The notes: generated from the letters alone by a model not told the origin. Counted from the first letter of the stretch, positions 1 to 7,720 are shown. The stretch: 14,132 nucleotides of DNA from an uncultured Eubacteriales bacterium (GCA_900553295.1 USCR01000053.1:1-14132), one strand, 5' to 3'. Program-made: numbers and translations.

Positions 1-14
1 GGGGCTGCGGCCCC
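1..14. other. Short GC-rich hairpin at the window edge
   Basis: GGGGC TGCG GCCCC forms a perfect 5-bp stem with a 4-base loop. On the plus strand no T-run follows it. On the minus strand, which is the direction of the GH35 gene, whatever follows lies outside the window, so it could be the stem of that gene's terminator. The stem may also extend past the edge. Function is not established. Confidence 0.4.
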
Positions 15-47
15 TCCGACACCTCCTGAAGGTTTTTTGACAGTCTG

Positions 48-97
48 AGCGCCGGCAGAACTTTGACGTTCTTGCCGGCGCTACTTTTCTTTGTCTT
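48..97 (+). terminator. Large hairpin with T-rich flank just past the GH35 stop codon
   Basis: The arms at 48-61 (AGCGCCGGCAGAAC) and 68-82 (GTTCTTGCCGGCGCT) pair over 14 bp with a single bulged T; the loop is TTTGAC. On the plus strand the stem is followed by a T-rich stretch (83-97), the usual shape of an intrinsic terminator for a gene arriving from the left. On the minus strand the following bases are CAGACTGTCAAAAAACC, with no T-run, so it is a weaker terminator for the GH35 gene, though the stem could still protect the 3' end of its mRNA. The stretch 15-47 between the two hairpins shows no gene. Confidence 0.55.
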
Positions 98-1843
98 TTA
101 ACCTAGATCCGATTCATCCAGCAGAAGCGCCTTTCCCGTGTGGCCTTCAGTCTCCACGATGAGCAATTCGTTCTCCCCCTGCCGTAGCATGGGGCCGGGA
201 ACGTACAACCGCTTTTGCGGGCCAATCTCCCACATGCGTCCCAGGCAAAAGCCATTCAGGAATACCGTGGCCTTCCCCCAGCCGGGCAGCGCCAGGAAGG
301 TATCTCCCCGCTGCTCCACCCGGAAGCTCAACCGGCGTACGCTGGGGGCACCTGTCACGGCGGACTGCCCCTCCATTTGGAGCGAGCACAGGGCAGCCTC
401 ATCCAGCGCAACCATCTCCCATCCGTAATGCTGGTGACCATTGAGAACCACGCAGCCATCGATGCCCTTGCGCTGCCGTTCCAGCATAAAGGAATAGTTC
501 ACCCGGCCCATGTTCTCCACCAGGATCTCTAGCCGGGCACCGGAACGCACGGGAACAGGCTGCGCAAAGGTGTATGCCGTCAATAGTTCCCGGTCGTACA
601 ACGTCGCAATTATGTGCCCATCCAACAACACATGCGCACGGTCGTTGGCATCCACCAAGCGGATGGATGTCAGCTCCGCCTCGTTGGTCAGGGTGGTGCG
701 GTACAGGGTATAGCCATAGCTCTGCCCAAGGCGTTCCATGCTGCGCGGCACAAGGCTCTGTACCGCCGGGAGTTGCTCTGCCAGCGTCATCAGCGGCGCG
801 CTCGCCACTTCCTTCGCTTCCCCATAAGCCATGCGCGGGATGTCCTCGGTCGCCATCTGCGGCGTGGGGCCGACCCGCTTTGCAATTTCCGCCTGGAAGA
901 GCCTGTATTTCTCCGTGACACGCCCATCCTCGGTGAGCAGCGCATCATAGTCGTAGGAGGTAACGTCCGGCGTGAGCTCATCATAATAGTTGGCGCCGTT
1001 CATCAGGCCAAAGCTGGTTCCACCGTGGAACATGTAGATGTTGCCATGCCCCCGGTCCAGAATTTCCCCAAATTCCCGGGCGGAAGCTGCACCGTCCGTC
1101 CGCGCGTGCTTTCCGCATCCCCAGTGGTCAAACCAGCCGCACCAGTACTCCATGCACATCAGCGGCTGTATACCCTTCTCAGCCATAAAGCCGAAGCGTG
1201 CCTGCGTCTGAGAGCCGAAGTTTCCCGTCTGAAACACGCCCTCGCACTTGCCACAAGCAAGCATGTCGTGTTCCGGGCCATCGGAGGTAACCAGTGGCAC
1301 ATCCACGCCCCGTTCCCTGAGCATGTCCCGCAGCGCAGCCAGGTACGCCTTGTCATCCCCATAGGAACCGTATTCATTTTCCACCTGCATCAGGAGAACC
1401 GGTCCCCCATGGGTAATTTGCAGCGGAACCAGGCGCGGGATGAGTACATCATAGTACTCCCGCACATGCGCGAGGTAAGCCGGATCGCTGCACCGCAGGC
1501 GCATGCCATCCTGCTGAAGGAGCCATGCGGGCAGGCCGCCGAACTCCCACTCCGCGCAGATGTACGGCGAAGGACGCAGTATTACCCATAGTCCCAGGCT
1601 CTGGGCCAGGCGCACAAAGGCTTCCACATCGTATAGCCCCGTAAAGCAGAACTTGCCCTTGTGGGGCTCATGCCCGTTCCAGGGAATATAGGTTTCCACC
1701 GTATTGCAGCCCATGTTCTTGAGCTTCACCAGACGGTCCCGCCAGTAGTCCGGCGGTACGCGGAAGTAGTGAATGGAACCGGAAATCAGCTTAAACCTTT
1801 CCCCGTTGAGGTAGAAATCGTCCTTTATGGCGAAGGTTCCCAT
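98..1843 (-). CDS. Beta-galactosidase, glycoside hydrolase family 35
   Basis: Predicted to remove terminal beta-linked galactose from oligosaccharides by the retaining mechanism of GH35. The 581-residue protein is full length for the bacterial family. The N-terminal TIM barrel opens with the family hallmark SGSIHYFRVPPDYW (about residues 21-34). The acid/base glutamate sits in QVENEYGSYG (second Glu, about 157), and the nucleophile is probably Glu232 in MEYWCGWFDHWG. GGTSFGLMNGANYY follows at about 274-287. The C-terminal half (from about 350) looks like the beta-rich accessory domains of the family. No signal peptide or membrane segment is seen, so it should act in the cytoplasm on imported oligosaccharides, but no transporter or sugar regulator is in view. 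The ATG at 1843 is chosen because GGGAGG stands 7 bases upstream and the family sequence begins there; an in-frame ATG at 1894 has no ribosome binding site. The gene follows recN by 57 bases. The exact linkage preference cannot be read from sequence. Confidence 0.93.
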   Translation of the reverse strand: MGTFAIKDDFYLNGERFKLISGSIHYFRVPPDYWRDRLVKLKNMGCNTVETYIPWNGHEPHKGKFCFTGLYDVEAFVRLAQSLGLWVILRPSPYICAEWEFGGLPAWLLQQDGMRLRCSDPAYLAHVREYYDVLIPRLVPLQITHGGPVLLMQVENEYGSYGDDKAYLAALRDMLRERGVDVPLVTSDGPEHDMLACGKCEGVFQTGNFGSQTQARFGFMAEKGIQPLMCMEYWCGWFDHWGCGKHARTDGAASAREFGEILDRGHGNIYMFHGGTSFGLMNGANYYDELTPDVTSYDYDALLTEDGRVTEKYRLFQAEIAKRVGPTPQMATEDIPRMAYGEAKEVASAPLMTLAEQLPAVQSLVPRSMERLGQSYGYTLYRTTLTNEAELTSIRLVDANDRAHVLLDGHIIATLYDRELLTAYTFAQPVPVRSGARLEILVENMGRVNYSFMLERQRKGIDGCVVLNGHQHYGWEMVALDEAALCSLQMEGQSAVTGAPSVRRLSFRVEQRGDTFLALPGWGKATVFLNGFCLGRMWEIGPQKRLYVPGPMLRQGENELLIVETEGHTGKALLLDESDLG

Positions 1844-1850
1844 GGTATGT

Positions 1851-1859
1851 CCTCCCTCC
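1851..1859 (-). promoter_or_regulatory. Ribosome binding site fixing the GH35 start
   Basis: The minus strand reads GGAGGGAGG, ending 7 bases before the ATG at 1843. The upstream in-frame ATG at 1894 has no comparable site, so the shorter protein is preferred. No convincing -10/-35 pair is visible in the 57 bases between recN and this gene. Confidence 0.75.
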
Positions 1860-1900
1860 AAGGCACCGGTGACGGATTCAGTCGCCCGGCACATGGTATC

Positions 1901-3616
1901 TCATTGCGTCCGGCCCGCCGCGCGCTTGGCCTCCATGAGCATGCGCTCCGCATGCTGACGGGCGCTTTCGCCGCTGTCCCCTGCCCCGCCAATCATGCGC
2001 GCCAGCTCCGCCACGCGGCCTTCATGGTCCAGCAGTCGCACCGTGGTGTGGGTTCGGTCCGCCTCCTGATGCTTCTCCACCAGCAGCTGATGGTCTGCCA
2101 TGGCGGCAATTTGCGGCAGATGCGTCACGCACAGCACCTGCCTGCGCGCCGCAATGGCGGCCATTTTCTCCGCCACCACCTGCGCCATCCGTCCGCTGAT
2201 GCCCGTATCAATCTCGTCAAACACCATGGTCCCCACGCCGCCCTGGGCTGCCTCCAGGCTCTTGACAGCCAGCATCAGCCGGCTCAGCTCGCCCCCGGAT
2301 GCAATCTTTGACAGGGGTTTCAACGGCTCGCCGGGATTGGGGGAAATCATAAACTCTATCACGTCATCCCCGTCGCTCTGGGGCATGGGCTGGCGCTGGG
2401 GACGGGGCGCAAAGGCCACCTGAAACACGGTTTTTTCCATTCCCAGGTCCTTGAGCTGTTCCATCATCGCCGCCTCAAAGCTGCGTGCCAGCTCTGTGCG
2501 GCGCTGGGTCAAGGTTCGGGCACACTGCCGGTAGGCCGCAAGCAGCCGCTTGTGCTCCGCCCCCATGCGCTCCACCTGGTCCTCCAAACCGTTGAGGTGC
2601 TCATATTCTTCCTGCATGCTCTTCTGGGCCGTCAGCACGTCCTCCAACGTGGGGCCAAAGCGGCGTTCCAGGCGGCGTATCAGATCCAGGCGGCTCTCCA
2701 CGGTTTCCGCCCGCTGGGGATCAAATTCGTTGGCATCCCGCAAGCGGCTTAAATCATAGGCAACTTCCTCTATCTCATACCCAAGGCTTTCCATGCGCTC
2801 CTGAATGGCCTGATACTCCGGCGCAAGTCCGGCGATGCCATGCAATGCCTGGGTGGCTCCCCGCCAGGCGGACACCACGCCGCCGCCTTCTTCGCTCCCG
2901 GCGCTCAGCGCGCTCTCCGCCGCGGAAAGCGCCGAACGGATCTTTTCCCCATGGCGAAGGCGGTCCCGCTCCTGGGTGAGGCTCTCCTCCTCCCCTGGCT
3001 TCAAATGCGCTTTTTTCATAACTGCCAGATCGGCACGCAGCTCCTCCAGGCGGCGGTTCTTCCGCTCATTCTCCTTGACCAGGCGCGCATAGGCGCGGTG
3101 ATTGGTGATAAATGCCTGGTATGCCTGTGCCGTCTGCGCCAAAATGGCCTGATGCTCCGTCCCGCCAAAGGCGTCCAGAAACTGCATGTGATATTTGGGC
3201 TCCATCAAAAACCGGTGCTCATGCTGCCCGTGCACGTCCATCAGCAGCGCCGCAAGCTCTCGTAGAAAGGCTACCGGCATGGTTACGCCACATACCCGGC
3301 ATAGGTTCCGGCCGCTGCGGGTAATCTCCCGGTACAGCGTGACCGTGCCACCCTCTGCCTCCAGGCTTTGGGATGCCAACAGCTCCTGCGCCTTTGCGCA
3401 GTCCGATATGTCAAACGCTGCTTCCACCCAGGCCTTCTCCGTGCCCGTGCGAATCAGTTCCCGGTCTGCGCGTCCGCCCAGTACCAGATTCACCGCATCC
3501 ACCACAATGGACTTGCCCGCGCCGGTCTCGCCGGTCATCACATGCAACCCGCGTTGGAATTCCAGCGTCAGCGATTCAATCAGCGCCACATTGCGCATGC
3601 TCAGCGTCAGCAGCAT
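1901..3616 (-). CDS. recN: DNA repair protein RecN
   Basis: SMC-like ATPase that acts early in double-strand break repair and recombination in the cytoplasm. The 571-residue length is normal for RecN. The N-terminal half of the split ATPase has a Walker A motif, GETGAGKS (about 29-36), and a Q-loop region, DVHGQHEH (127-134). The middle (about 150-375) is charged and helical, as expected of the coiled coil. The C-terminal half has the ABC signature LSKIASGGELSR (435-446), Walker B in MVFDEIDTGISG (464-475) and the switch histidine in VTHLPQ (497-502). The start has AAAGGAG five bases upstream of the ATG. The gene begins 13 bases after argR, which implies co-transcription from the promoter upstream of nadK. 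No LexA-type box is visible directly in front of it, so SOS control, if any, must come from elsewhere. It ends in TGA at 1901. Confidence 0.97.
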   Translation of the reverse strand: MLLTLSMRNVALIESLTLEFQRGLHVMTGETGAGKSIVVDAVNLVLGGRADRELIRTGTEKAWVEAAFDISDCAKAQELLASQSLEAEGGTVTLYREITRSGRNLCRVCGVTMPVAFLRELAALLMDVHGQHEHRFLMEPKYHMQFLDAFGGTEHQAILAQTAQAYQAFITNHRAYARLVKENERKNRRLEELRADLAVMKKAHLKPGEEESLTQERDRLRHGEKIRSALSAAESALSAGSEEGGGVVSAWRGATQALHGIAGLAPEYQAIQERMESLGYEIEEVAYDLSRLRDANEFDPQRAETVESRLDLIRRLERRFGPTLEDVLTAQKSMQEEYEHLNGLEDQVERMGAEHKRLLAAYRQCARTLTQRRTELARSFEAAMMEQLKDLGMEKTVFQVAFAPRPQRQPMPQSDGDDVIEFMISPNPGEPLKPLSKIASGGELSRLMLAVKSLEAAQGGVGTMVFDEIDTGISGRMAQVVAEKMAAIAARRQVLCVTHLPQIAAMADHQLLVEKHQEADRTHTTVRLLDHEGRVAELARMIGGAGDSGESARQHAERMLMEAKRAAGRTQ

Positions 3617-3629
3617 GGTTTCTCCTTTG

Positions 3630-4079
3630 TCACTTCATCAAATCCTGTATGCGGGAGATGATTACGGGCACTTCCTCGTTGCTGCGGATAATCATCAAAA
3701 TGGTGTTGTCTCCCGCCAGGGTCCCCAGCACTTCGGGCCAGTGCATGCTGTCCAGCGCCTCCCCTGCCACATTGGCACTGCCCGAAAGCGTCTTGACCAC
3801 AATCAGGTTGTTGGCAGAGGTAATGGACAGCACCGAATCGGTCAGCATACGAATCAGGCGGTCGGAAAGCCCATGCTCCGCCTTGTCTGCCGTGGCATAT
3901 TTATATACGCCATGAGGGGAAAGCACCTTCAACAAGCGCAGTTCCTTAATATCCCGGGAAACCGTAGCCTGCGTCACGGCAATGCCCCGCTTGCGCAGCG
4001 CTTCCGCCAGCTCCTCCTGGGTTTCGATATCCTGCTTTTCAATAATATCCAGGATGGCAACCTGTCTGACAGTTTTCAT
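3630..4079 (-). CDS. argR: Arginine repressor ArgR/AhrC
   Basis: Hexameric arginine-sensing DNA-binding protein that represses arginine biosynthesis genes and often activates catabolic ones. The 149 residues match the family. The N-terminal winged helix-turn-helix (1-70) contains the recognition segment VTQATVSRDIKEL (35-47). The C-terminal oligomerisation and arginine-binding domain (about 75-149) contains GTLAGDNTIL (119-128), which corresponds to the family's GTIAGDDTI arginine-contact motif but with Asn in place of the second Asp. The start at 4079 has AAAGGAG nine bases upstream; the open frame extends further upstream but without family similarity. The gene lies 35 bases after nadK and 13 before recN, the conserved Firmicutes arrangement. 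An ARG-box-like palindrome in the promoter of this unit (4994-5007) suggests autoregulation. No arginine biosynthesis gene lies in the window, so its other targets are elsewhere. Confidence 0.96.
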   Translation of the reverse strand: MKTVRQVAILDIIEKQDIETQEELAEALRKRGIAVTQATVSRDIKELRLLKVLSPHGVYKYATADKAEHGLSDRLIRMLTDSVLSITSANNLIVVKTLSGSANVAGEALDSMHWPEVLGTLAGDNTILMIIRSNEEVPVIISRIQDLMK

Positions 4080-4114
4080 GCATGCTTCTCCTTTATCTTG
4101 GGGGATGGCGCGCT

Positions 4115-4960
4115 TTACCGGCTCCACTCCGTTAGTTTCTCCCTTACCAGCGGGAAAAACCGTCTTGGAGACAGGCGAATCAGGCGCACCGTTTCCTCGG
4201 CCTTATGAATCAGGATGGTTTCTCCGCCTTGAAGCATGCATCGGGTCTGGCCGTCCACCTGGAGCACCACTGCGGTTTCCTCCTCGGTCACCAGGGTCAG
4301 GCGAATCCGTTCCTCCCCGGGGACCACCACCGGACGGTGCTGCAGCGAATGGGCACAAATGGGGGTAATGACCATACAATCCACTGACGGATGAATGATC
4401 GGGCCTCCCGCGGAGAGTGAATACCCCGTGGAACCCGTGGGCGTGGCTACCACCAGTCCGTCGGCCACATAATGCCCCACCAGTTCCTGCCCGCACCAGG
4501 CATCCAGGTTGATCAGCCGCGCATAGCCGCCCCGGCTGACCACCACATCGTTCAGTGCCAGATAGCCCTCGCCCGTGCGTTGCCGCTGGGCATGCAGCAG
4601 GCTGCGTTCCTCCAGGGTGTAACGCCCTGCCACCAGCGCCTGCGCCGCTTCCTCCAGGCGCTCGGGCTCCGTTTCCGTTAAAAAGCCCACGCGCCCCAGG
4701 TTGATGCCCATGAGCGGCGCCTGCAGGCGTACTGCCTGCTGTACCGCCCGCAGGAGCGTACCGTCGCCCCCCAGGGACACCAGGGCATCCACGCTCTGGA
4801 TCTCTTCCAGCGCAGGGAGCGACAGCTTTGCAGCCGCATCCCGTTCCGCCCACACCTGCGCGCCCGCGCTTTGCAGCGCCTCCACCGCGCGCCGGGCGTA
4901 AGCCGGGGCATCAGCCCGTCCGCCGTGAACGATCAAGCCGATCCGCTTCAAGGTTTCCAT
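4115..4960 (-). CDS. nadK: NAD kinase
   Basis: Phosphorylates NAD to NADP using ATP or polyphosphate, in the cytoplasm; it supplies the cell's NADP pool. The 281-residue protein has the diagnostic GGDGT motif (64-68), where the aspartate is catalytic. It continues with PLMGINLGRVGFLTE (82-96), the NAD-contacting LND (136-138), and the glycine-rich DGLVVATPTGSTGY block (167-180) followed by SLSAGGPI. The ATG at 4960 is preferred because GAGGAAGG lies directly upstream and family members start at this point; an in-frame TTG at 4978 has no ribosome binding site and would lie about at the predicted transcription start. It is the first gene of the nadK-argR-recN unit, and its spacing to argR is 35 bases. 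The short leader (about 13 bases by the promoter prediction) leaves little room for further control. Confidence 0.97.
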   Translation of the reverse strand: METLKRIGLIVHGGRADAPAYARRAVEALQSAGAQVWAERDAAAKLSLPALEEIQSVDALVSLGGDGTLLRAVQQAVRLQAPLMGINLGRVGFLTETEPERLEEAAQALVAGRYTLEERSLLHAQRQRTGEGYLALNDVVVSRGGYARLINLDAWCGQELVGHYVADGLVVATPTGSTGYSLSAGGPIIHPSVDCMVITPICAHSLQHRPVVVPGEERIRLTLVTEEETAVVLQVDGQTRCMLQGGETILIHKAEETVRLIRLSPRRFFPLVREKLTEWSR

Positions 4961-4979
4961 CCTTCCTCGTAATAGCAAA

Positions 4980-5008
4980 AGTATAACACACTATGCATAT
5001 TCATGCAA
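4980..5008 (-). promoter_or_regulatory. Promoter of the nadK-argR-recN unit
   Basis: On the minus strand TTGCAT (5008-5003) is followed after 17 bases by TATACT (4985-4980), with a TGT directly in front of the -10, giving an extended -10 element. The TATACT matches the consensus TATAAT at five of six positions; the -35 is weak (TTG only). The predicted transcription start is about 4973, thirteen bases before the nadK ATG. It lies wholly in the 59-base gap after the tlyA stop codon. No terminator hairpin is visible in that gap, so some read-through from tlyA is likely. Prediction by eye only. Confidence 0.55.
4994..5007. promoter_or_regulatory. ARG-box-like palindrome (putative ArgR operator)
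   Basis: TGCATGAATATGCA on the minus strand has perfect 5-base arms (TGCAT/ATGCA) around a 4-base centre. It matches all eight fixed bases of the general arginine-box pattern TGnAT-N4-ATnCA, and its CATGAATA core resembles the Bacillus AhrC box. It covers five of the six bases of the predicted -35 element and part of the spacer, so bound repressor would block polymerase. argR is the second gene downstream. Inference from pattern and position. Confidence 0.5.
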
Positions 5009-5019
5009 GAGAGAGCCTT

Positions 5020-5841
5020 TTATTCCCCGTGCTTTTTCAGTGCGGCATGGGCGCGCTCCACCAGGGCGGTAACCTCCGCGGGCGTGACCTCCGGGCAATC
5101 CTCCCTGCGCGGGAGGATATGGGCCAGGAATTCAATGTTTCCCTCCGGCCCTGTAATAGGCGAGTAATCCAGCTGATGAACCTGCCAGCCAAAGGTGGGC
5201 GCAAAGCGCACGATATCCAGCAGCACCTCTTCATGGGCCTTGGGGTCGCGCACCACACCCTTTTTGCCCACGCGGTCCCGTCCCACCTCAAACTGTGGCT
5301 TGACCAGCGTATAGAAGTACCCTTGCGGGCCCATAATCTGTGCCGCCACCGGCAAAATCAGCTTAATGGAGATAAAGGATACATCCATCACCGTCATGGT
5401 GGGATGCAGCGGAAACTGTTCCGCGGTGAGATAGCGCGCATTGGTACGCTCCATGAGCGTTACCCGGCTGTCGTTACGCAAGCCCCAGTCGAATTGACCA
5501 TATCCCACGTCGATGGCATACACGTGAGTTGCGCCGTTTTTCAGCAGCACGTCGGTAAATCCCCCCGCGGCCGCACCGATATCCATGCATACACGCCCGC
5601 TTACCGTACCGTCAAAGGCGGCAATGGCTTTCTCCAGCTTCAGTCCGCCCCGGCTCACAAAGGGATTCGCCTTGCCGCGCAGCATCAGCTCATCCTCCGG
5701 TTTTACAGGGTCCGACGCCTTGAGCACCTTCCGTTGGCCAATATACACCAGTCCGGCCATGATGTTCGCCTGGGCCTTTTCCCGGCTCTCGCACAATCCG
5801 CGCTTGACCAGGGCCACGTCCGCCCGTTCCTTTTCAGCCAT
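5020..5841 (-). CDS. tlyA: TlyA-family rRNA 2'-O-methyltransferase (hemolysin A family)
   Basis: S-adenosylmethionine-dependent methyltransferase; characterised members methylate ribose 2'-OH groups of 16S and/or 23S rRNA cytidines, and the historic name hemolysin comes from an indirect phenotype. The 273 residues include an N-terminal S4 RNA-binding domain (about 5-60: ERADVALVKRGLCESREKA, ending near SRGGLKLEKA). A Rossmann methyltransferase domain follows, with the SAM-binding loop MDIGAAAGGFTDVLL (86-100). Candidate catalytic-tetrad positions are K68, D153 (in MDVSFIS), K181 (VKPQFE) and E237 (EGNIEF). The ATG at 5841 has GGAGG nine bases upstream and overlaps the end of dxs by 8 bases, so translation is probably coupled. 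The linkage of tlyA to dxs and nadK is a common Firmicutes arrangement. Which rRNA positions it modifies cannot be told from sequence. Confidence 0.94.
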   Translation of the reverse strand: MAEKERADVALVKRGLCESREKAQANIMAGLVYIGQRKVLKASDPVKPEDELMLRGKANPFVSRGGLKLEKAIAAFDGTVSGRVCMDIGAAAGGFTDVLLKNGATHVYAIDVGYGQFDWGLRNDSRVTLMERTNARYLTAEQFPLHPTMTVMDVSFISIKLILPVAAQIMGPQGYFYTLVKPQFEVGRDRVGKKGVVRDPKAHEEVLLDIVRFAPTFGWQVHQLDYSPITGPEGNIEFLAHILPRREDCPEVTPAEVTALVERAHAALKKHGE

Positions 5842-7702
5842 TCTTCTTTTCCTCCAGCGCGGCGCGTATGCGCCGGGCCATCTGCTTGGGCTGCAAGCCC
5901 AGGTATTTCAGCAGCAGGTCCCGATCGCCGTGCTGCACAAAGGTATCCGCAATGCCAAAGGTCAGCACCGGCGGGGGGCATTCCTCCCCCACGCACCAGG
6001 AGCACACCTGCGCGCCAAAACCGCCCGTGAGCACATGCTCCTCCATGGTCATCCATGGCCGGCCTGCCAGGCAGCGCAGCATCTGCTCATCCATGGGCTT
6101 CACCGTTGAGCAGTTCACAACCGCCGCGTCCACATGATGCCGTGCCAGCAGCTCCCGTACCTCCACCGCTTCCGTCACCATGGAGCCCACCGCCAGCAGC
6201 ACGCAGTCAGCGCCGTCCTCCAGGATTTCCCACTTGCCTGGGGTGAAGTGCCCGTAAGGGTACTTGCCGCTCATATCCACGCTCTTTTTCCCGTATCGGA
6301 TCGCACACGGGCCGGTCATGGTTTCCGTCCAGCGCACCATGTGCTCCAGTTCCTGAATGTCCCGGGGGGCAAGCACCGTTATGTTGGGGATGGGCAGCAT
6401 GGAAGCAAGGTCATATACCCCATGATGCGTGGCGCCATCCTCGCCCACCAGTCCCGCCCGGTCCAGCAGGAAACACACAGGTAGTTTTTGCATGCACACA
6501 TCATGGATCATCTGATCGTATCCCCGCTGGAAGAAGGAGGCATATACAGCAAAGTAGGGGCGCATGCCGCCCGCTGCCATACCCGCGCACATGGTCACCG
6601 CGTGCTCCTCCGCAATGCCCACGTCAATCATGCGATCCGGAAAAACGCCCTGAAAGCGGCTGAGTCCCGTACCGGAAGGCATGGCAGCGGTCACGGTGAC
6701 AATGCGCTGATTTTCCCGGGCCATTTCCACCAGGGTCCTGGCCGCTACCTTCCCGAAGGAAGGCAGCGGGGAGTCCTTGCGCTTGGCCCCGCTCTCCACG
6801 TAAAAGGGCGGCGTTCCGTGGAAAATCTCCGGGCGTTCCTCCGCCTTCCCGTAGCCATGTCCCTTCTGCGTGAGCACATGAATGACCACCGGCTCGTCAT
6901 AATCCTTGGCGCGCTCCAGGGTATGCTCCAGGGCAGCGATGTCGTGGCCATTGATGGGCCCAAAATAGTGAAAACCCAGCGCCTCAAAAAAGCCCTCACT
7001 CATAAAAATGGACTTCACCGTGTTTTTCATCCACAGCACCACTTGCCGTAAGGGCTTGCCCACCAGGGGAATGCTTCCCAGGCCCTGCTCCACCGCCTTC
7101 TTGGTGCTGGTCCATCCCTTGCTCACCCGCAGCCTGGTCAGGTACTGACTCAGCGCTCCCACGTTGGGGGCAATGGACATTTCGTTATCATTGAGAATAA
7201 TGATGAGCCGCGTCTTGCTGTTGCCCGCGTCGTTCAGGGCTTCATAGCACATACCGCCGGTCAGCGCGCCGTCCCCCACCAGGGCAATCACGTGGTGCTT
7301 CTCCCCCTGAAAGTCCCTGGCCCGGGCCAGACCCAGGGCGGCTGAAATCGCCGTGGAAGCATGCCCCGTTTCAAATACGTCACAGGGGCTTTCGCTTCGC
7401 TTGGGAAAGCCGGACAGCCCGCCGAAGGAACGCAACGTGCGAAACACGGGATACCTGCCGGTAAGGAGCTTGTGCACATAGCTTTGATGCCCCACGTCAA
7501 ACACAATTTTATCCCGTGGCACGTCAAACACACGGTGCAGCGCCAGCGTCAACTCCACTACGCCCAGGTTGGAAGCCAAATGTCCCCCCCGGTGCGCCAC
7601 CGTTTCAATAATCTCCCGGCGGATCTCCGTGGCAAGCTCCGTCAAGTCCGCCTGCGAAAGCTCCTTCAAGTCCTGTGGTCCCTTCAGCTCATCCAAATGC
7701 AC
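5834..7702 (-). CDS. dxs: 1-deoxy-D-xylulose-5-phosphate synthase
   Basis: Thiamine-diphosphate enzyme that condenses pyruvate with glyceraldehyde 3-phosphate, the first and often flux-limiting step of the MEP isoprenoid pathway, which feeds undecaprenyl phosphate and quinones. Starting at the GTG at 7702 it has 622 residues, the usual length. The N-terminal region contains GGHLASNLGVVELTLALH (39-56) and FDVGHQSYVHKLLTGR (68-83). The thiamine-binding GDG motif opens at about 143 (GDGALTGG) and closes with NDNEMSI (171-177). The catalytic glutamate lies in VGIAEEHAV (about 370), and the C-terminal transketolase-type domain follows. The frame is open upstream to a TTG at 7783, but that start lacks a ribosome binding site, overlaps the previous gene and adds 27 residues with no family similarity. 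The gene begins 43 bases after the DUF4870-like gene and overlaps tlyA by 8 bases. Confidence 0.97.
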   Translation of the reverse strand: MHLDELKGPQDLKELSQADLTELATEIRREIIETVAHRGGHLASNLGVVELTLALHRVFDVPRDKIVFDVGHQSYVHKLLTGRYPVFRTLRSFGGLSGFPKRSESPCDVFETGHASTAISAALGLARARDFQGEKHHVIALVGDGALTGGMCYEALNDAGNSKTRLIIILNDNEMSIAPNVGALSQYLTRLRVSKGWTSTKKAVEQGLGSIPLVGKPLRQVVLWMKNTVKSIFMSEGFFEALGFHYFGPINGHDIAALEHTLERAKDYDEPVVIHVLTQKGHGYGKAEERPEIFHGTPPFYVESGAKRKDSPLPSFGKVAARTLVEMARENQRIVTVTAAMPSGTGLSRFQGVFPDRMIDVGIAEEHAVTMCAGMAAGGMRPYFAVYASFFQRGYDQMIHDVCMQKLPVCFLLDRAGLVGEDGATHHGVYDLASMLPIPNITVLAPRDIQELEHMVRWTETMTGPCAIRYGKKSVDMSGKYPYGHFTPGKWEILEDGADCVLLAVGSMVTEAVEVRELLARHHVDAAVVNCSTVKPMDEQMLRCLAGRPWMTMEEHVLTGGFGAQVCSWCVGEECPPPVLTFGIADTFVQHGDRDLLLKYLGLQPKQMARRIRAALEEKKNG

Positions 7703-7711
7703 CCATGGACG

Positions 7712-7720
7712 CCCCCTTCC
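7712..7720 (-). promoter_or_regulatory. Ribosome binding site fixing the dxs GTG start
   Basis: The minus strand reads GGAAGGGGG and ends 9 bases before the GTG at 7702. An ATG two bases further upstream (7706) is out of frame. The family-typical start (HLDELKGPQDLKEL) begins exactly at this GTG, which supports the choice over the TTG at 7783. Confidence 0.65.

Noticed and set aside
15..30. AGGAGGTG on the minus strand as a ribosome binding site for a further gene to the left
   Set aside because: No start codon occurs at suitable distance before the window edge; nothing can be supported.
37..65. TTGACA as the -35 of a plus-strand promoter
   Set aside because: No acceptable -10 stands 16-18 bases downstream (the bases there are GC-rich or ACTTTG), and it would read into the antisense of the GH35 gene.
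58..71. GAAC-N6-GTTC as a LexA/SOS box
   Set aside because: The Gram-positive LexA box has a 4-base spacer with CGAAC/GTTCG arms. Here the bases are simply the loop-proximal part of a large hairpin and stand downstream of a gene.
1844..1894. Longer GH35 protein from the in-frame ATG at 1894
   Set aside because: No Shine-Dalgarno sequence precedes it, while the ATG at 1843 has a strong one and matches the usual family start.
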